DNA from: Theropithecus gelada
Lineage: Eukaryota; Chordata; Mammalia; Primates; Cercopithecidae
Direction of reading: 5' to 3'
NCBI RefSeq assembly: GCF_003255815.1
Contig: NC_037668.1
Location: forward strand, 64,003,582-64,067,581
DNA length: 64,000 nucleotides
Below the pieces are notes generated by a model that saw only the letters and a list, made by a program, of their open reading frames with translations, was not told the DNA's origin and ran no database searches. The position numbers and the translations under genes were made by a program. The first letter of the stretch is position 1. Every line of letters begins with the position of its first letter. Shown here one piece after another: positions 1-24,787 of this stretch.

Positions 1-14734
<14,734 letters not shown>

Positions 14735-14840
14735 GGGCGGGCCTGGGAAGGGACCGCGGCCCGTCCTGGCTGGGGCCACCCACGTCCTTGCACACGACTT
14801 TGGGAAACGCGAGAAAGTAAACTCTGCCTCTCAAGGGGCC
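14735..14840 (+). terminator. SH3D21: SH3D21 3' UTR with variant poly(A) signal
   Basis: After the TGA at 14732-14734 there is no AATAAA. The best candidate is the variant hexamer AGTAAA at 14816-14821, so the 3' UTR would be only about 100 nt. The cleavage site near 14840 is inferred. Confidence 0.55.
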
Positions 14841-15640
14841 ACGCCGGTCTGGTCGCTAGGGGCGGGGTCTGCGCGGGGGCAGGGCCTGGGCCTCCGCATT
14901 CCTGACGGTCCCTCCCGGGCACATCTGTCCAACATGTGGCTCCCATTACCGTTCCCAAGGCCTGCGCGCGGCTATTTTTATCCACCGGATGGTGAGGGGC
15001 GGGGGATGGTGTCTCCTTCGGACGCCAGCAGCGCGCTGGAGAAATGGCGGGCAGGAGGGGCCCAGGCGGGGTCGGGCTCTGACGCCCGGCCTAGATTCCG
15101 GAATCCAGCTGTGCGCCGGGGAGGAGCCGAGCGGGCCTTCTCGCGAGCTCGGACCCCTCCCAGCTGGCCTCCCTGTCCGCTCAGAGGGACCCCTGCCCTC
15201 TCGTTTGAACGCACCTCGGTGAAGACGTGAACGGCCCAGCCCAGCACGCATGCTTCACCGGGGCTAGTAGGACCTTAGCCTCTAGGTCAGGGTCCCGAGG
15301 CCTGGTGTGTGTGTGTCATTGCAATGTATGAACCCAAGGCACTGTGGGGACAGGGCTACGTGTGCCCAGGCGTTTGCCGGTAAGGAATGCGTTGTGAGTG
15401 AGGAATGCGCGTGCACTTGCTCTGTGTGTGAGGCTGGGTGCAGGCCTGTGGCCTTCTGCCTTTCCGCTGGCTGTGAAGTGAACGCGGGCAGGTGTGCTGT
15501 GTCGTGGGGTTGGTGGGTGGGGGTGGTGCAGCTAGGGTAAAGGAGTCAAGGGGGGGCCTCAGCCCTAGGACCCCTGCGTGGCAGGAGCCTGGGGGCCGCT
15601 GGGGGCAGGAGTAACAGAGGGAGAGACTGAGTCACTGAGA
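14841..15640. other. Convergent intergenic gap, GC-rich, no repeat recognised
   Basis: Separates the 3' ends of SH3D21 (+) and EVA1B (-). It is GC- and CpG-rich, unusual for a gap between two 3' ends, and free of recognisable transposons. An AT-rich island, CTATTTTTATCC at about 14972-14983, sits in the GC-rich sequence close to GCATTCC (about 14896), CATGTG and an inverted ATTCCGGAAT (about 15106). I see no credible open frame. Confidence 0.5.
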
Positions 15641-15896
15641 ATGCAGCTTTCTTTCATTTGGTCACTTCACCTCTTCATCACCCCCAGAGAGGGAGTGGGG
15701 ACCCTGCATCCTGCCCCCTCCCCGCCCCTAGGGTCTTCTGGCAGGACTGGGGAAGAGAGACTCGCGGGGGCTGGCGGTCCACGCCCAGTAGCACCTGGGG
15801 GCCGTGGGGGCCGAGGCAGTCCGAAGGTCCGGAGCAGGTCTGGGCTCATGTGCAGGTCCGGTACCCCAAGCGCCTTGCAGCGGGAGCCGGGGCCCA
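15630..15896 (-). terminator. EVA1B: EVA1B 3' UTR (end uncertain)
   Basis: Sequence after the EVA1B stop on the minus strand. No AATAAA is present. The nearest A-rich candidate on that strand is AATGAAAGAAAG at about 15648-15659, so the end is a guess. Confidence 0.35.
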
Positions 15897-16645
15897 TCAG
15901 TAATAGTGCATGCGGCCCAGGGTGCCCGCGCCCGTGGCCGTGGGGCTGGGCCCCAGCGTGCCTGTGCCCAGCAGGTCCGGCTGCCCGGTGCGCCAGATCT
16001 CCCGCAGGATCCTCTCACGCTCCTCCAGCCGCTGCGCCCGCTCCAGCTCCTCCGCCGATGTGAAGACGTTGACACTGAGGGGCCCGTCGGGCTCCGCGGA
16101 CAGCTCGGGGCCCGGCAGCGTGTCGTCGGGGCCCAGCCGCGTCACCGTGTCCTCCTCGTCCTCGTCGTCGTCCTCGGGCTCCAGGGTGCTGCTGCGGGGG
16201 TCCCGGCGCTGAGCCGGGCCCCGGGGCCGCGGGCGGGGCGCCCACGATATGCTGATGACGAGCAGGCAGAGGGTGAGCAGCAGGCCGAAGCAGACGCCCA
16301 GCACGAAGTAGAGGCCGAAGCTCTCGGGGTTGGCTGCGGGGCACAGGGCGGGGGTCACGGAGAGGGCCGGGCGGGTGAGGGTCGTCCCACTTCCAACAGA
16401 CCCCAGGTTCAAGGTGTGGGGACGAGGCCCGTAACCCCTACTCGAAGGGCATTAGGGAACCGCCAGCGGGCAAGGGGGCGGGGAGCGGGGCGGAGGGGAC
16501 GGGCAAGGCGCTGGGGAGGGAAGGGGATGGTGGGCAGGGAAGGGTTCAGGCCCCCAGTCTTCCGGCGCCCGCCCTCACCGCGGATGTGCGCGTAGGCAGC
16601 CAGGCTGTTGCTGAGCAACTCCATGTCCCTTCGCGGGGCATCCAT
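15897..16645 (-). CDS. EVA1B: Eva-1 homolog B, small single-pass membrane protein
   Basis: EVA1B (formerly FAM176B) belongs to the EVA1/FAM176 family; its relative EVA1A is linked to autophagy and cell death, while EVA1B itself is poorly characterised. Two coding exons on the minus strand: 16645-16579 (67 nt from the ATG, donor GTGAGG) and 16333-15897 (437 nt to the TGA, acceptor CCCGCAG). Together they give 167 aa, close to the usual length of about 165. The start MDAPRRDMELLSNSLAAY is the family N-terminus. A hydrophobic segment at about residues 28-50 (FVLGVCFGLLLTLCLLVI) is the single membrane helix, followed by Pro/Arg residues. An acidic tract (EPEDDDEDEED) and a Leu/Glu/Arg helix follow, and the protein ends in GRMHYY. 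Phases match with no internal stop. It is convergent with SH3D21. Confidence 0.95.
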
Positions 16646-17400
16646 GCTGCTCTGGGGGGCAGCTCCCCTGCCAGCCTGCGAGGTCAGCAAAGTCAGATCC
16701 TCCTCCCAGCCTGGAGCCCACCCCGACCCCTTCCGCGGGCAGCTCCTCTCCCGGGAGCCGCGGCCCCAGGTTCCACCCTGGAAAGAGCGCTTCCCTAACT
16801 TCGTGGCGGCCCTCGGCCCTGCCGGGGGGAACCCCTCTCCCGGGCGCGGACGCCCCTCCAGCCCGGGGAGCAGCGCCGGGGACCGCGGGAGGCCCCGCCC
16901 CCTGGTGAGGTCCCCAGCCGAGGCCCGGTTCCGCTGTCCCCGGACGGGATGGAGGATAGGAACACTGAGCCTCCACGCCCCAGGCGGGCTCCAGGAAGGG
17001 AAACCGCCTCCCTCCTCGCCCGGCCGCCCTGCGGGGACCCACCGGCCCGGGGCCGGGCCCACTCACCGTCAGCGCCCCGCTTCCCGGCTGCCCGGCCCCG
17101 GCGCGTCCAGCGGCCGCATACACTGGGCCCCGCCGCCCCTCCGGCCCCGCTGGGCTCCCAGACCGCGGCAGCGCGGGCGGGACACGGGCCGAGGGACGAG
17201 CCGGCGGAAAGTTTCCTCCGAGGAAAGAGGAGGGACGGGGCGGGGCGGGCGGGGAGGCGGGGAGGAAAAGGGCTGGGAGAGGAAGGGGAGAGGAGCGGGC
17301 AGCCGGGAGGAGGGAGATCCCGGCCCGCGGGCCGTCCGTCCCCCACAGGAAACCGCCGGGGAGGCCGCGGCAGGGACCCGCCCCCAGGCCACTAACAACA
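16330..17400 (-). promoter_or_regulatory. EVA1B: EVA1B CpG island and promoter
   Basis: Very high G+C with dense CpG and many GGGCGG/CCGCCC boxes across the first EVA1B coding exon and upstream. On the minus strand a clean donor (GACG|GTGAGT, exon end 17067) fits a noncoding first exon spliced to an acceptor (CTCGCAG) just upstream of the ATG exon. That places transcription start at roughly 17.1-17.25 kb. Long spurious open frames here on both strands come from low stop-codon density in GC-rich DNA. Confidence 0.7.
17067..17220 (-). other. EVA1B: Predicted EVA1B noncoding first exon
   Basis: The 3' edge is set by the donor described for the CpG island; the 5' edge is unknown. No TATA box is seen, consistent with a CpG-island promoter. 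Confidence 0.4.
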
Positions 17401-17477
17401 ACAACAGCGAGGCTGGAGCTCTGCCTGCGTGCGGGCCGAGGGCTAAACCCTGGACAGGTTCTTTGACTTACTCTGGC

Positions 17478-17615
17478 TGACAACCCTACGACGTGGTACC
17501 ATTATCCCCACTTCGCAGATAATATAAACAGAGTCTTGAAGAGATTGAATTGACTTTACAAAAACTGTCGGGATTTGAACCTGCTGTTCTCTGACCCTAA
17601 AGCCTGAGCTCAAAA
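17478..17615 (+). repeat. MIR SINE fragment
   Basis: Matches the MIR core order: ACAACCCT, a tract close to 'attatccccacttcgcagat', then 'gggatttgaacc' and a CTCTGACCCTAAAGCC end. Confidence 0.75.
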
Positions 17616-18617
17616 CCCACCGCTCCCCCTCCTAGGAGGCCCCATCCAGGGAAGGCTGCTTCTCTTCCCCAGACCCATGCCGGTCTGGAAGGGAGGGGAC
17701 TGTCCACCTCTCCTCCCTGGGCCCAGGCTTGAATGTGCCCCCTGGCCGAGCTCTGGTCTGGTCACGCAGGGTTAATGATTGTTAGACTCCAGCTTTGAGC
17801 CAGGCACCGTCCAGCAGCCTCGCAGTCCCCAGCGTGGGGCCTCTGTGCCTGCAAGCTCCTGAGCTCTTGTGCACCAAGCAGCTTGTGGCGGCTTGTGGCA
17901 GATCCCACCCCATCCCGCCCCCCACCCCAAGGCTAAACCTACCTGTGCTCACACACGCATTTCCCACCTGGGCTTGTGCATGCAATGTGGTGTGTGATCA
18001 GTGTGTGTGGCTGGGGGCTTCTTTCTGCCCTGTCTCCCCGGGGCCCCCCATCATGGGCCTCCCCTCCCTTGTTGGAGCTAGGATGAGGGGGAGGCCGTCT
18101 TGGCGGGAGCCTTAGAGAGGAGGAGGGAAGGGGGAGAGGAAATTGCAGACATAGCTGAAGGCGCTGCCTGAGGCCTGTGGGCCAGCGACCCTTTCTCTGT
18201 CCGGGCTGCAGACCCCTACTCCCCCAGTCCCGAGACTGGGTTCAAGTGGAGGGCATATCTAGATGGGGGAGGACCAGGACTGACTCCTATGGGGATGGAA
18301 AAGGGACTCCTGGGTGTTTTTGTGACTGTTGAGTCTGTTCTGTGAATGTGTGGGGAGGTATTTTTGCCCATATCTATATATTTGTCTATTAATGTGATGT
18401 ATTTGAATATTGTTGTGGGGGCGAGTATGTCTGCATATACATCTGTGCAGCCACTAGTCAACAAATATTGTGTATGCCTAGCACTTCCTAGTCTAGTCCA
18501 CAGCATCTGTGGGTTTAACCAACTTTGCATCTAAAATAGTCAAAACCAAAATTGCATCTGTACTGAACATGTACAGAATTTTTTTCTTGTCATCATTTCC
18601 TAAACAATAGATATATT
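17616..18617. other. Unique intergenic sequence
   Basis: Between the EVA1B promoter side and the first Alu. No gene, repeat or structured RNA recognised; some C-rich and GT-rich tracts. Confidence 0.5.
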
Positions 18618-18905
18618 TTATTTTTCTTTGAGACAGGGTCTCACTCTGTCACCCAGGCTGGAGTACAGAGGTGCTATCTCAGCTCATCACAGCCTCTGCC
18701 TCCTGGGCTCAAGTGAGCCTCCCATCTCATTGTCCCAAGTAGCTGGGAGGGATCACAGGCGCGCACCACCATGCCTGGCTAATTTTTATAGAGATGGGGT
18801 TTTGCCATGTTGCCCAGGCTGGTCTTGAACTCCTGGGCTCAAGTGATCCACCCACCTCAGCCTCCCAAAGTGCTGGGATTACAAGTGTGAGCCATCGTGC
18901 CAGCC
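18618..18905 (-). mobile_element. Older Alu, antisense
   Basis: 'gagacagggtctcactctgtc' head, diverged body, ends 'gtgccagcc'. Confidence 0.88.
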
Positions 18906-19100
18906 AATAGTATATTTTCATAGTGGTTTCATTATATTAGATATTATAAGTAATCAAGAGGTGATTTAAAGTATACAGGAGGATGTGTGTAGGTTAAATG
19001 CAAATACTGAACCAATTTATTTTACATCAAGGACTTGAGGATCCTCGGATTTTGGTGTCTATGGGAGGGAGCCAATCCCTTGAGAATACCAAGGGACAGG

Positions 19101-19422
19101 GTTTTTTTTGTTTTTTGTTTTGTTTTGTTTTGTTTTTTTTGAGACAGAGTCTAGCTCTGCCGCCCAGGCTGGAGTGCAGTGGCGCGATCTCAGCTCACTG
19201 TAAGCTCCGCCTCCCGGGTCCAGGCCATTCTCCTGCCTCAGCCTCCCGAGTAGCTTGGATTACAGGCAATTGCCACCATGCCTGGCTAATTTTTTGTATT
19301 TTTAGTAGAGACAGGGTTTCACTGTGTTGGCCAGGATGGTCTCCATCTCCTGACCTCATGATCCGCCCGCCTCAGCCTCCCAAAGTGCAGGGATTACAGG
19401 CGTGAGCCACCACGCCCGGCCC
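19101..19422 (-). mobile_element. Alu, antisense
   Basis: (gtttt)n head, gagacagagtctagctctgcc, ends cacgcccggcc. Confidence 0.92.
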
Positions 19423-19424
19423 TG

Positions 19425-19790
19425 AGGGACAGTTTTAATGGGAATTTAACAATAAACAGAACAGACACAAATCCTTGCCCCCATGGAGCTGACACTAAAT
19501 TGGAGAAACAACAGAAGATAATCTCAGATGCTTCTAAGTGCTGGGGGGGTGACAGGATAGGATAACATGATGGAAAACACCTGGGGGTGGCTCTCACCGG
19601 GACATCCACAGTGAGACCTGAATCCTAAGGAGGGAGCAGTTGTGCCAGGATCTGGGGAGAGTGTCTGGGCAGGAGTAAGAGCGTGCTTGGGATACCTCCC
19701 TCCAAGAGCAGAAAGCCATGTAGATGGTGTGTGGGTGCAGGGGAGAGTGGCAGGGGCTGCCCATGCAGGGACTCGCTGGCCTTGCTGATG
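19425..19790. repeat. Probable L2-like ancient repeat
   Basis: Contains 'cccccatggagctgacac' and 'gtgagacctgaatcctaagg', phrases shared with the repeats at 23110 and 29570. Family name tentative. Confidence 0.5.
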
Positions 19791-19794
19791 AACT

Positions 19795-20050
19795 TTGCCC
19801 AGGCTGGAGTACAAAGGCTCGATCTCACTGCAACTTCTGCCTCCCGGATTCAAGCGATTCTCCTGCCTCAGCCTCCCGAGTAGCTGGGATTACAGGCATG
19901 CACAACCGAACCCTGCTAATTTTGTATTTTTAGTAAAGATAGGGTTTCTCCATGTTGGTCAGGCTGGTTTCAAACTTCCGACCTCTGGTGATCTGCCCAC
20001 CTTGGCGTCCAAAGTGCTGGGATTACAAGTGTGAGCCACCGTGCCTGGGT
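19795..20050 (-). mobile_element. Alu, antisense, missing poly(T)
   Basis: Starts at 'gcccaggctggagtacaaag' and ends 'ccaccgtgcctggg'. Confidence 0.9.
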
Positions 20051-20500
20051 GCTTGGTTTTTAGTGTAAGTGTGGTGGGGAGCCCCTGGAGCATTGAGCAG
20101 GGGAGTGTCATGGTCCTGTGACACATTTTGGAAAGATCCCTGTGGTGGTTCAGTGTAGGGTGGGCCACTGTGGGCAAGAAGGGGAGCAGGGAGGGTAGTG
20201 AGCAGGCTGGCAGCTGTCCAAGCCTCACGGGGCCAGTGGAGAGGCGAGAGGGCTCAGACTCAGGTGGTGTTCTGAAGGGAGTTCCTGCACTGGACTTGGA
20301 CGTGAGGGAGAGCGGAGTTTAGAACACTTTCATACTGGGCTGGGGCACCTGAGGAAAGCCCATGTGGGAAGCAGGTTTGGGGGAAGTCAGTCTCACTGTA
20401 GATAGGTTAGACTTGAGATGCCCATTAGATATCCAGGTGCAGGTGTTGGCAAGGCAAGTAGAACCCCCAGGAATCTGGCTGGAAATGATATTTGAGAGTC
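20051..20500. repeat. Probable L2-like repeat, continuing 19425-19790
   Basis: 'ggggagcccctggagcattga', 'gcaggggagtgtcatggtcc' and 'ggaaagatccctgtggtgg' fit the same old element that the Alu at 19795 interrupted. Confidence 0.5.
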
Positions 20501-21993
20501 CTTACCACATAACATGGATTTACCACCCCAGAAGTGGATGAGACCCACCTGGGCTAAGGGGGCAGAGAGAGAAGGGTCTGAAGCTCAAGCCCATTGAGGG
20601 GTCTCCTGGAGGTGAAGTCAGCAAGGAAAGACCAGTGAAGTAGAAGGAGAAACAGGCCAGAACAGGGACATGATTAGCCAAGTGTGATCGGGCTGAGAGG
20701 TGAAGATGAGGCCAGAATTTGCACACTGTTTTGGCCGAGATTTGAAGACCGTCAGCAATATTGAGTTTCTGTGGGTTGTATTCCTATTTCTTCAAGAGAT
20801 GTATGTCACTGACTGTTTGCACAGGTAGCTTATTTATGTGCAGCATTGCTGGGAGTGCATGAGCATGTTTAATGCCTGCCATCCACGGAAATATCGGTGT
20901 GTGCTATAGGGTGCTTGTATGACCGCATGTGTTGTGTGCCTCAGTTCGTGTGGCACATACCTGTGTCTGTGAGAGTCCACGTGTGTGCTCTTCTATGTGC
21001 AGTCTAAAATTTTGGATCTGTTTCTGTCAAGCTGTTTGCATGCACCTCTGTGCTATGCAGCTCTCTGTATCTCTGCCTGCAGGCAAAATTGTGTTTGTGT
21101 CTGGGTTGGTATGTGACATATGTGTTTGGAGTGCGTCAGGTATGACTCAGCCCTAGTGGAGCAGGATGAGGGTTGAGATGGTTGCTGGCTGCTTCAAAGA
21201 GAGGGACGCACATTAACCAGAGTGCTGTCTTCCCCAAGGGCTTGCTGTGGCCAAGCCAGGCCAGGTGGGAGAAGCAGCAGCCTTGCCCTGGAGGGTTTTG
21301 AGAAGCGCTGCTCCTGGAGGACCTGGGGAAGGTGCCTGAAACCTTTGGCCAATGTGGCTGTCCCCACGGTCCACATGCCCTCCCCACCCCCTGCCTACCT
21401 GCTTGACTGCCTGCTGCTCCCCAGCCCACCAGCCTGTCTGTGGGTCAGCCCAGCCACCTGCTTCGGATCTCTCTGCAGGTGTGTCACCTGCTGTTCTGGC
21501 CCTCATCCCTACTATCCACCTGCCCATCTCCTCCCTACCTCCTCGCTGCCTGTCTGCCCAGGACTTACCTGCTGTCTGCTCACCCACCTGCTTGTTGACT
21601 GCTATCTGCCTGTGAGACTAGAGATTTGTCACCTTGGAAAGCACGGAGAGTGCTCCTAAGATGAAACACGGGAAGGACAGGCCTTGATGGAAGGTCGGGG
21701 GGCTGAGAGATCCAGAGCCTATGGGAGGGGCCTTGGGAGTGCTGGCATATTCAGGACCCGGTGCAAACCCAAGCACAGCTCTGCTCCTGGCCCCAGTGGC
21801 CAAACTGAAGTCTGGCCATGTCTTTTCTGCCATTGACATGGGCCTCACCCAACCATGGGGATAGGTCTTGGATGGAGGGAAGATGGGGACTCACCAGGGG
21901 CCTCCTGAGTCCTTTGAGTGTCCCCATGACCCCAGCACTGGGACAGCTGCTGGAAAGAGGATACTGGCAAAAATTTGCTACATGAACAATAAT
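20501..21993. other. Unique intergenic sequence
   Basis: No gene seen. 20760-21170 is GT-rich; 21380-21610 is a degenerate CTGCC/CACCTGC-rich tract with a purine/pyrimidine strand bias. Confidence 0.5.
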
Positions 21994-22300
21994 AGGCCCG
22001 GTGTGGTGGCTCATGTCTATAATCCCAGCACTTTGGGAGGCTGAGGTGGGCAGATCACTTAAGTCCAGGAGTTTGAGACCAGCCAGCCTGGGCAACATGG
22101 CGAAACCCCGCTTCTATAGAAAACGACAAAAATTAGCTGGACACGGTGGCGCACACCTATAGTTCCTGCTACTCAGGAGGCTAAGGTCGGAGGGTCGCTT
22201 GAGCCCAGGAGATCAAGGCTACGGTGAGCCGTGATTGTGCCACTCTACTCCAGCCTGGATGACAGAGGAAGACCCTGTCTCAAAACAAAACAGCAACAAC
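21994..22300 (+). mobile_element. Alu
   Basis: ggcccggtgtggtggctcatg start; (aac)n-rich tail to about 22300. Confidence 0.92.
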
Positions 22301-22309
22301 AAGAAAACA

Positions 22310-22545
22310 ATAATAGGGACATTGAGTACCCTTTCTGGCACCTGGCACTCTGCCAAATGCTGGGCACGCTCCGAGCCTTCAGTCTTCCCAGTAATCCTGT
22401 GCATTTTATAGCATGGCTCCCGTTTGCCAAGAGAGAAGTGAGGCTCCGCGAGGTTAAGCAGTGCCTGTGGAGTCACATGGCTGCAAGTAGTGGCCTGGAC
22501 TGGACTGCAGAGTCCATGCTCACCACCACTTTCCACGGGGCAACT
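22310..22545 (+). repeat. MIR SINE
   Basis: MIR order visible: 'ccaaatgctgggcacgctcc', 'cagtaatcctgtgcattttat', 'gaagtgaggctccgcgaggtt', 'gtcacatggctgcaagtagtgg'. Confidence 0.75.
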
Positions 22546-23110
22546 CTAGCCCATGATTCTCCACCCCTCAGACCCAAAGCTGCCTTTTCATAATGCTTGC
22601 TGTTGCTCCCTTTATGCTTCTGAAATGAAATTTACGGCTAATATACCAACCTTTATATCTAATTAAAATTCATCCAATGGTTTTTTGGTCCTTATTAGTA
22701 TATAAGAAATACAAGGTAATGATAGTGTGTTTGTGAAGTGCCCAATTGCTGGGGAAGCTCTGTGCACAGACTGACACTGGAGTGTGGTGGTGTCAGCGTC
22801 TGAAACGATGAACTCTTGGTAAACTTCTGAACACAATGAAGTGCACGTTTCCTCCTCTTTACACAGTAGTTGCATTCCTGGAAAATTCAGTGTATACTAG
22901 AATGCATACACTTTGTGTTTATATGCAAAATGGAGTTAGAGCCTTGGCTCTGGTCATTAAAAACAAGCCTTTCACTTACGTCGTGCAGGATGTAGAATCT
23001 GCCTTCCTTCCAGGGCTGTCTGGAGTCCCTGGCGTCACCCTTGTAACTGCCAGTCATTGTGGTGACCAGTCGCCTCATCCCCTTCCCCCACAGTGGCCAC
23101 AACAGTAAAG
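22546..23110. other. Unique intergenic sequence
   Basis: AT-rich, no recognised repeat or gene. Confidence 0.45.
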
Positions 23111-23360
23111 ATTCCCGCCCTCATTCATGGAGCTCAGCGTTTGAACGGGGGAGACGGGCATGATCGATAATTGGCTATATGTCAGGTTGTGATGAACACA
23201 ATGAAAACAAAAAACGAGTAAGGGGTTAGAGAAGACCAGGTGGACAGGTGAGGGAAGGCCTCTCTGAGGAGGTGGTATTTTGAGCAGTCACCTCAGTGAG
23301 GGAGGGAGTCACGGAAATACCTGGAAGAAGAGCCTTCAAGAAAGAATCACCGGTGCAGAG
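23111..23360. repeat. L2-like repeat into which the provirus inserted
   Basis: 'gaaggcctctctgaggaggt' and nearby text match the family seen at 19425 and 29570. It is broken at 23360 by the retroviral LTR and seems to resume after 28719. Confidence 0.5.
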
Positions 23361-23582
23361 TGTTAGGGTCATCCTGACCAGACTGTTCCCCTCCTTTCCC
23401 ATGGGTCTTACAATACAGTCCTTTGTGACCTCCACACAGCTCCCCCAGGGCTAAAGGCAACCTCCCTGCCGCCCTGCACTGACCCTTCCAGTAACTGTTT
23501 GTCCAGACAACTTCAGCTGAACTGGCAGACAGTTCCAGGATGCAGTCAGAACACCTGCTAACGAAAGCTGGCAAGAACATCT
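23361..23582 (+). repeat. 5' LTR, truncated
   Basis: Begins TGTTAGGGTCA, as does the 3' LTR, and aligns with its first ~220 bases up to 'gctggcaagaacatc'. It then stops abruptly in Alu sequence, so the LTR end, primer-binding site and gag-pol were removed by a deletion with one edge in this LTR and one in an Alu. Confidence 0.92.
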
Positions 23583-23748
23583 GGGACTACAGGCGCCCGC
23601 CACCACACCCGGCTAATTTTTTGTATTTTTAGTAGAGATGGGGTTTCACCATGTTAGCCAGGATAGTCTCGATCTCCTGACCTCTTGATCCGCCTGCCTC
23701 GGCCTCCCAAAGTGCTGGGATTACAGGCATGAGCCACCGCGCCCGGCC
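23582..23748 (-). mobile_element. Alu fragment at deletion edge
   Basis: Starts inside an antisense Alu ('ctgggactacaggcgcccgc') and ends gcgcccggcc. The poly(T) and right-arm part are missing. Confidence 0.9.
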
Positions 23749-24208
23749 TAATTCTGATATCTCTTCACCAATCCTTCCGTATCGGTGCGCACCCCCAGTA
23801 CCTGCTCCTTCGCCCTTATTTCTCCTCCCCCCATCTATTCACCTCACTAAGAGACGTAACCTCAAACTGTCGTATATGTTCTGTTACTTGCTCCCAAGGG
23901 GCCTTCGACTCTCCCTCCATCCCTACGCATCGGCTCAGAGGAACACTTCCAGGGGAGGGCCGGCAAGTGGACTTCACCCACATATGCCTCCCGTCAAAAA
24001 AACCAAGTATCTTCTTAGCGTCATAGATACCTTCTCAGGTTGGGTAGAAGCATTTCCTACCCCGTTGGCAAAAGCTGCAGAAGTCTCTCAAATTCTTATA
24101 ACAGAAATCATCCCCAGACTTGTTCTGTCTCAGTCCATACAATCAGACAATGGCCCTAGCTTTATCTCTCAAATCACCCAACAAGTCTCTCAGGCCTTGG
24201 TGTCCAGT

Positions 24209-24478
24209 GGCGCCTCCATATCCCATACCGACCCCAGTCATCCAGAAAAGTCGCAAGGGCAAATGGAATTCTCAAGACTCCGTTAACCAAAATAACTCGC
24301 TCTTGAAGTAAAAAAACCATGGACCTCCCTTTTTTTTTTTTTTTTTTTTTTTTTTNGGCGCCTCCATATCCCATACCGACCCCAGTCATCCAGAAAAGTC
24401 GCAAGGGCAAATGGAATTCTCAAGACTCCGTTAACCAAAATAACTCGCTCTTGAAGTAAAAAAACCATGGCCCTCCCT
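24209..24478. other. Assembly artefact: false tandem copy around a gap base
   Basis: 24209-24330 and 24357-24478 are the same 122 bases, with one difference (a at 24323, c at 24471). They are separated by a poly(T) run and the only N in the window (24356). The first copy runs into the poly(T) of the following Alu and stops; the second continues through that Alu. This is what two overlapping contig ends look like when joined without merging. Confidence 0.9.
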
Positions 24479-24787
24479 TTTTTTTTTTTTTTTTTTTTTT
24501 TTGAGACGGAGTCTCGCTATGTCGCCCAGGCTGGAGTGCAGTGGCGGGATCTCAGCTCACTGCAAGCTCCGCCTCCCGGGTTCACGCCATTCTCCTGCCT
24601 CAGCCTCCCGAGTAGCTGAGACTACAGGCGCCCGCCACCTCGCCCGGCTAGCTTTTTTTTGTATTTTTTAGTAGAGACGGGGTTTCACCCTGTTAGCCAG
24701 GATGGTCTCGATCTCCTAACCTTGTGATCCGCCCGTCTCGGCCTCCCAAAGTGCTGGGATTACAGGCTTGAGCCACCGCGCCCGGCC
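24479..24787 (-). mobile_element. Alu, antisense, in ERV pol
   Basis: Poly(T), gagacggagtctcgctatgtc, includes 'cgcccgccacctcgcccggc', ends ccgcgcccggcc. Target duplication ggacctccctttt follows at 24788-24800. Its 'a' matches the first duplicated copy (24323), which suggests the c at 24471 is the error or variant. Confidence 0.93.

Noticed and set aside
16575..17483. 300-codon open frames on both strands in the EVA1B CpG island
   Set aside because: Stop codons are rare in such GC-rich DNA. Translations are Pro/Arg/Gly-rich without domains, and the real EVA1B splice sites cut through them.
24209..24478. A genuine tandem duplication in the provirus
   Set aside because: The N, the poly(T) edge and the near identity fit an assembly overlap better.
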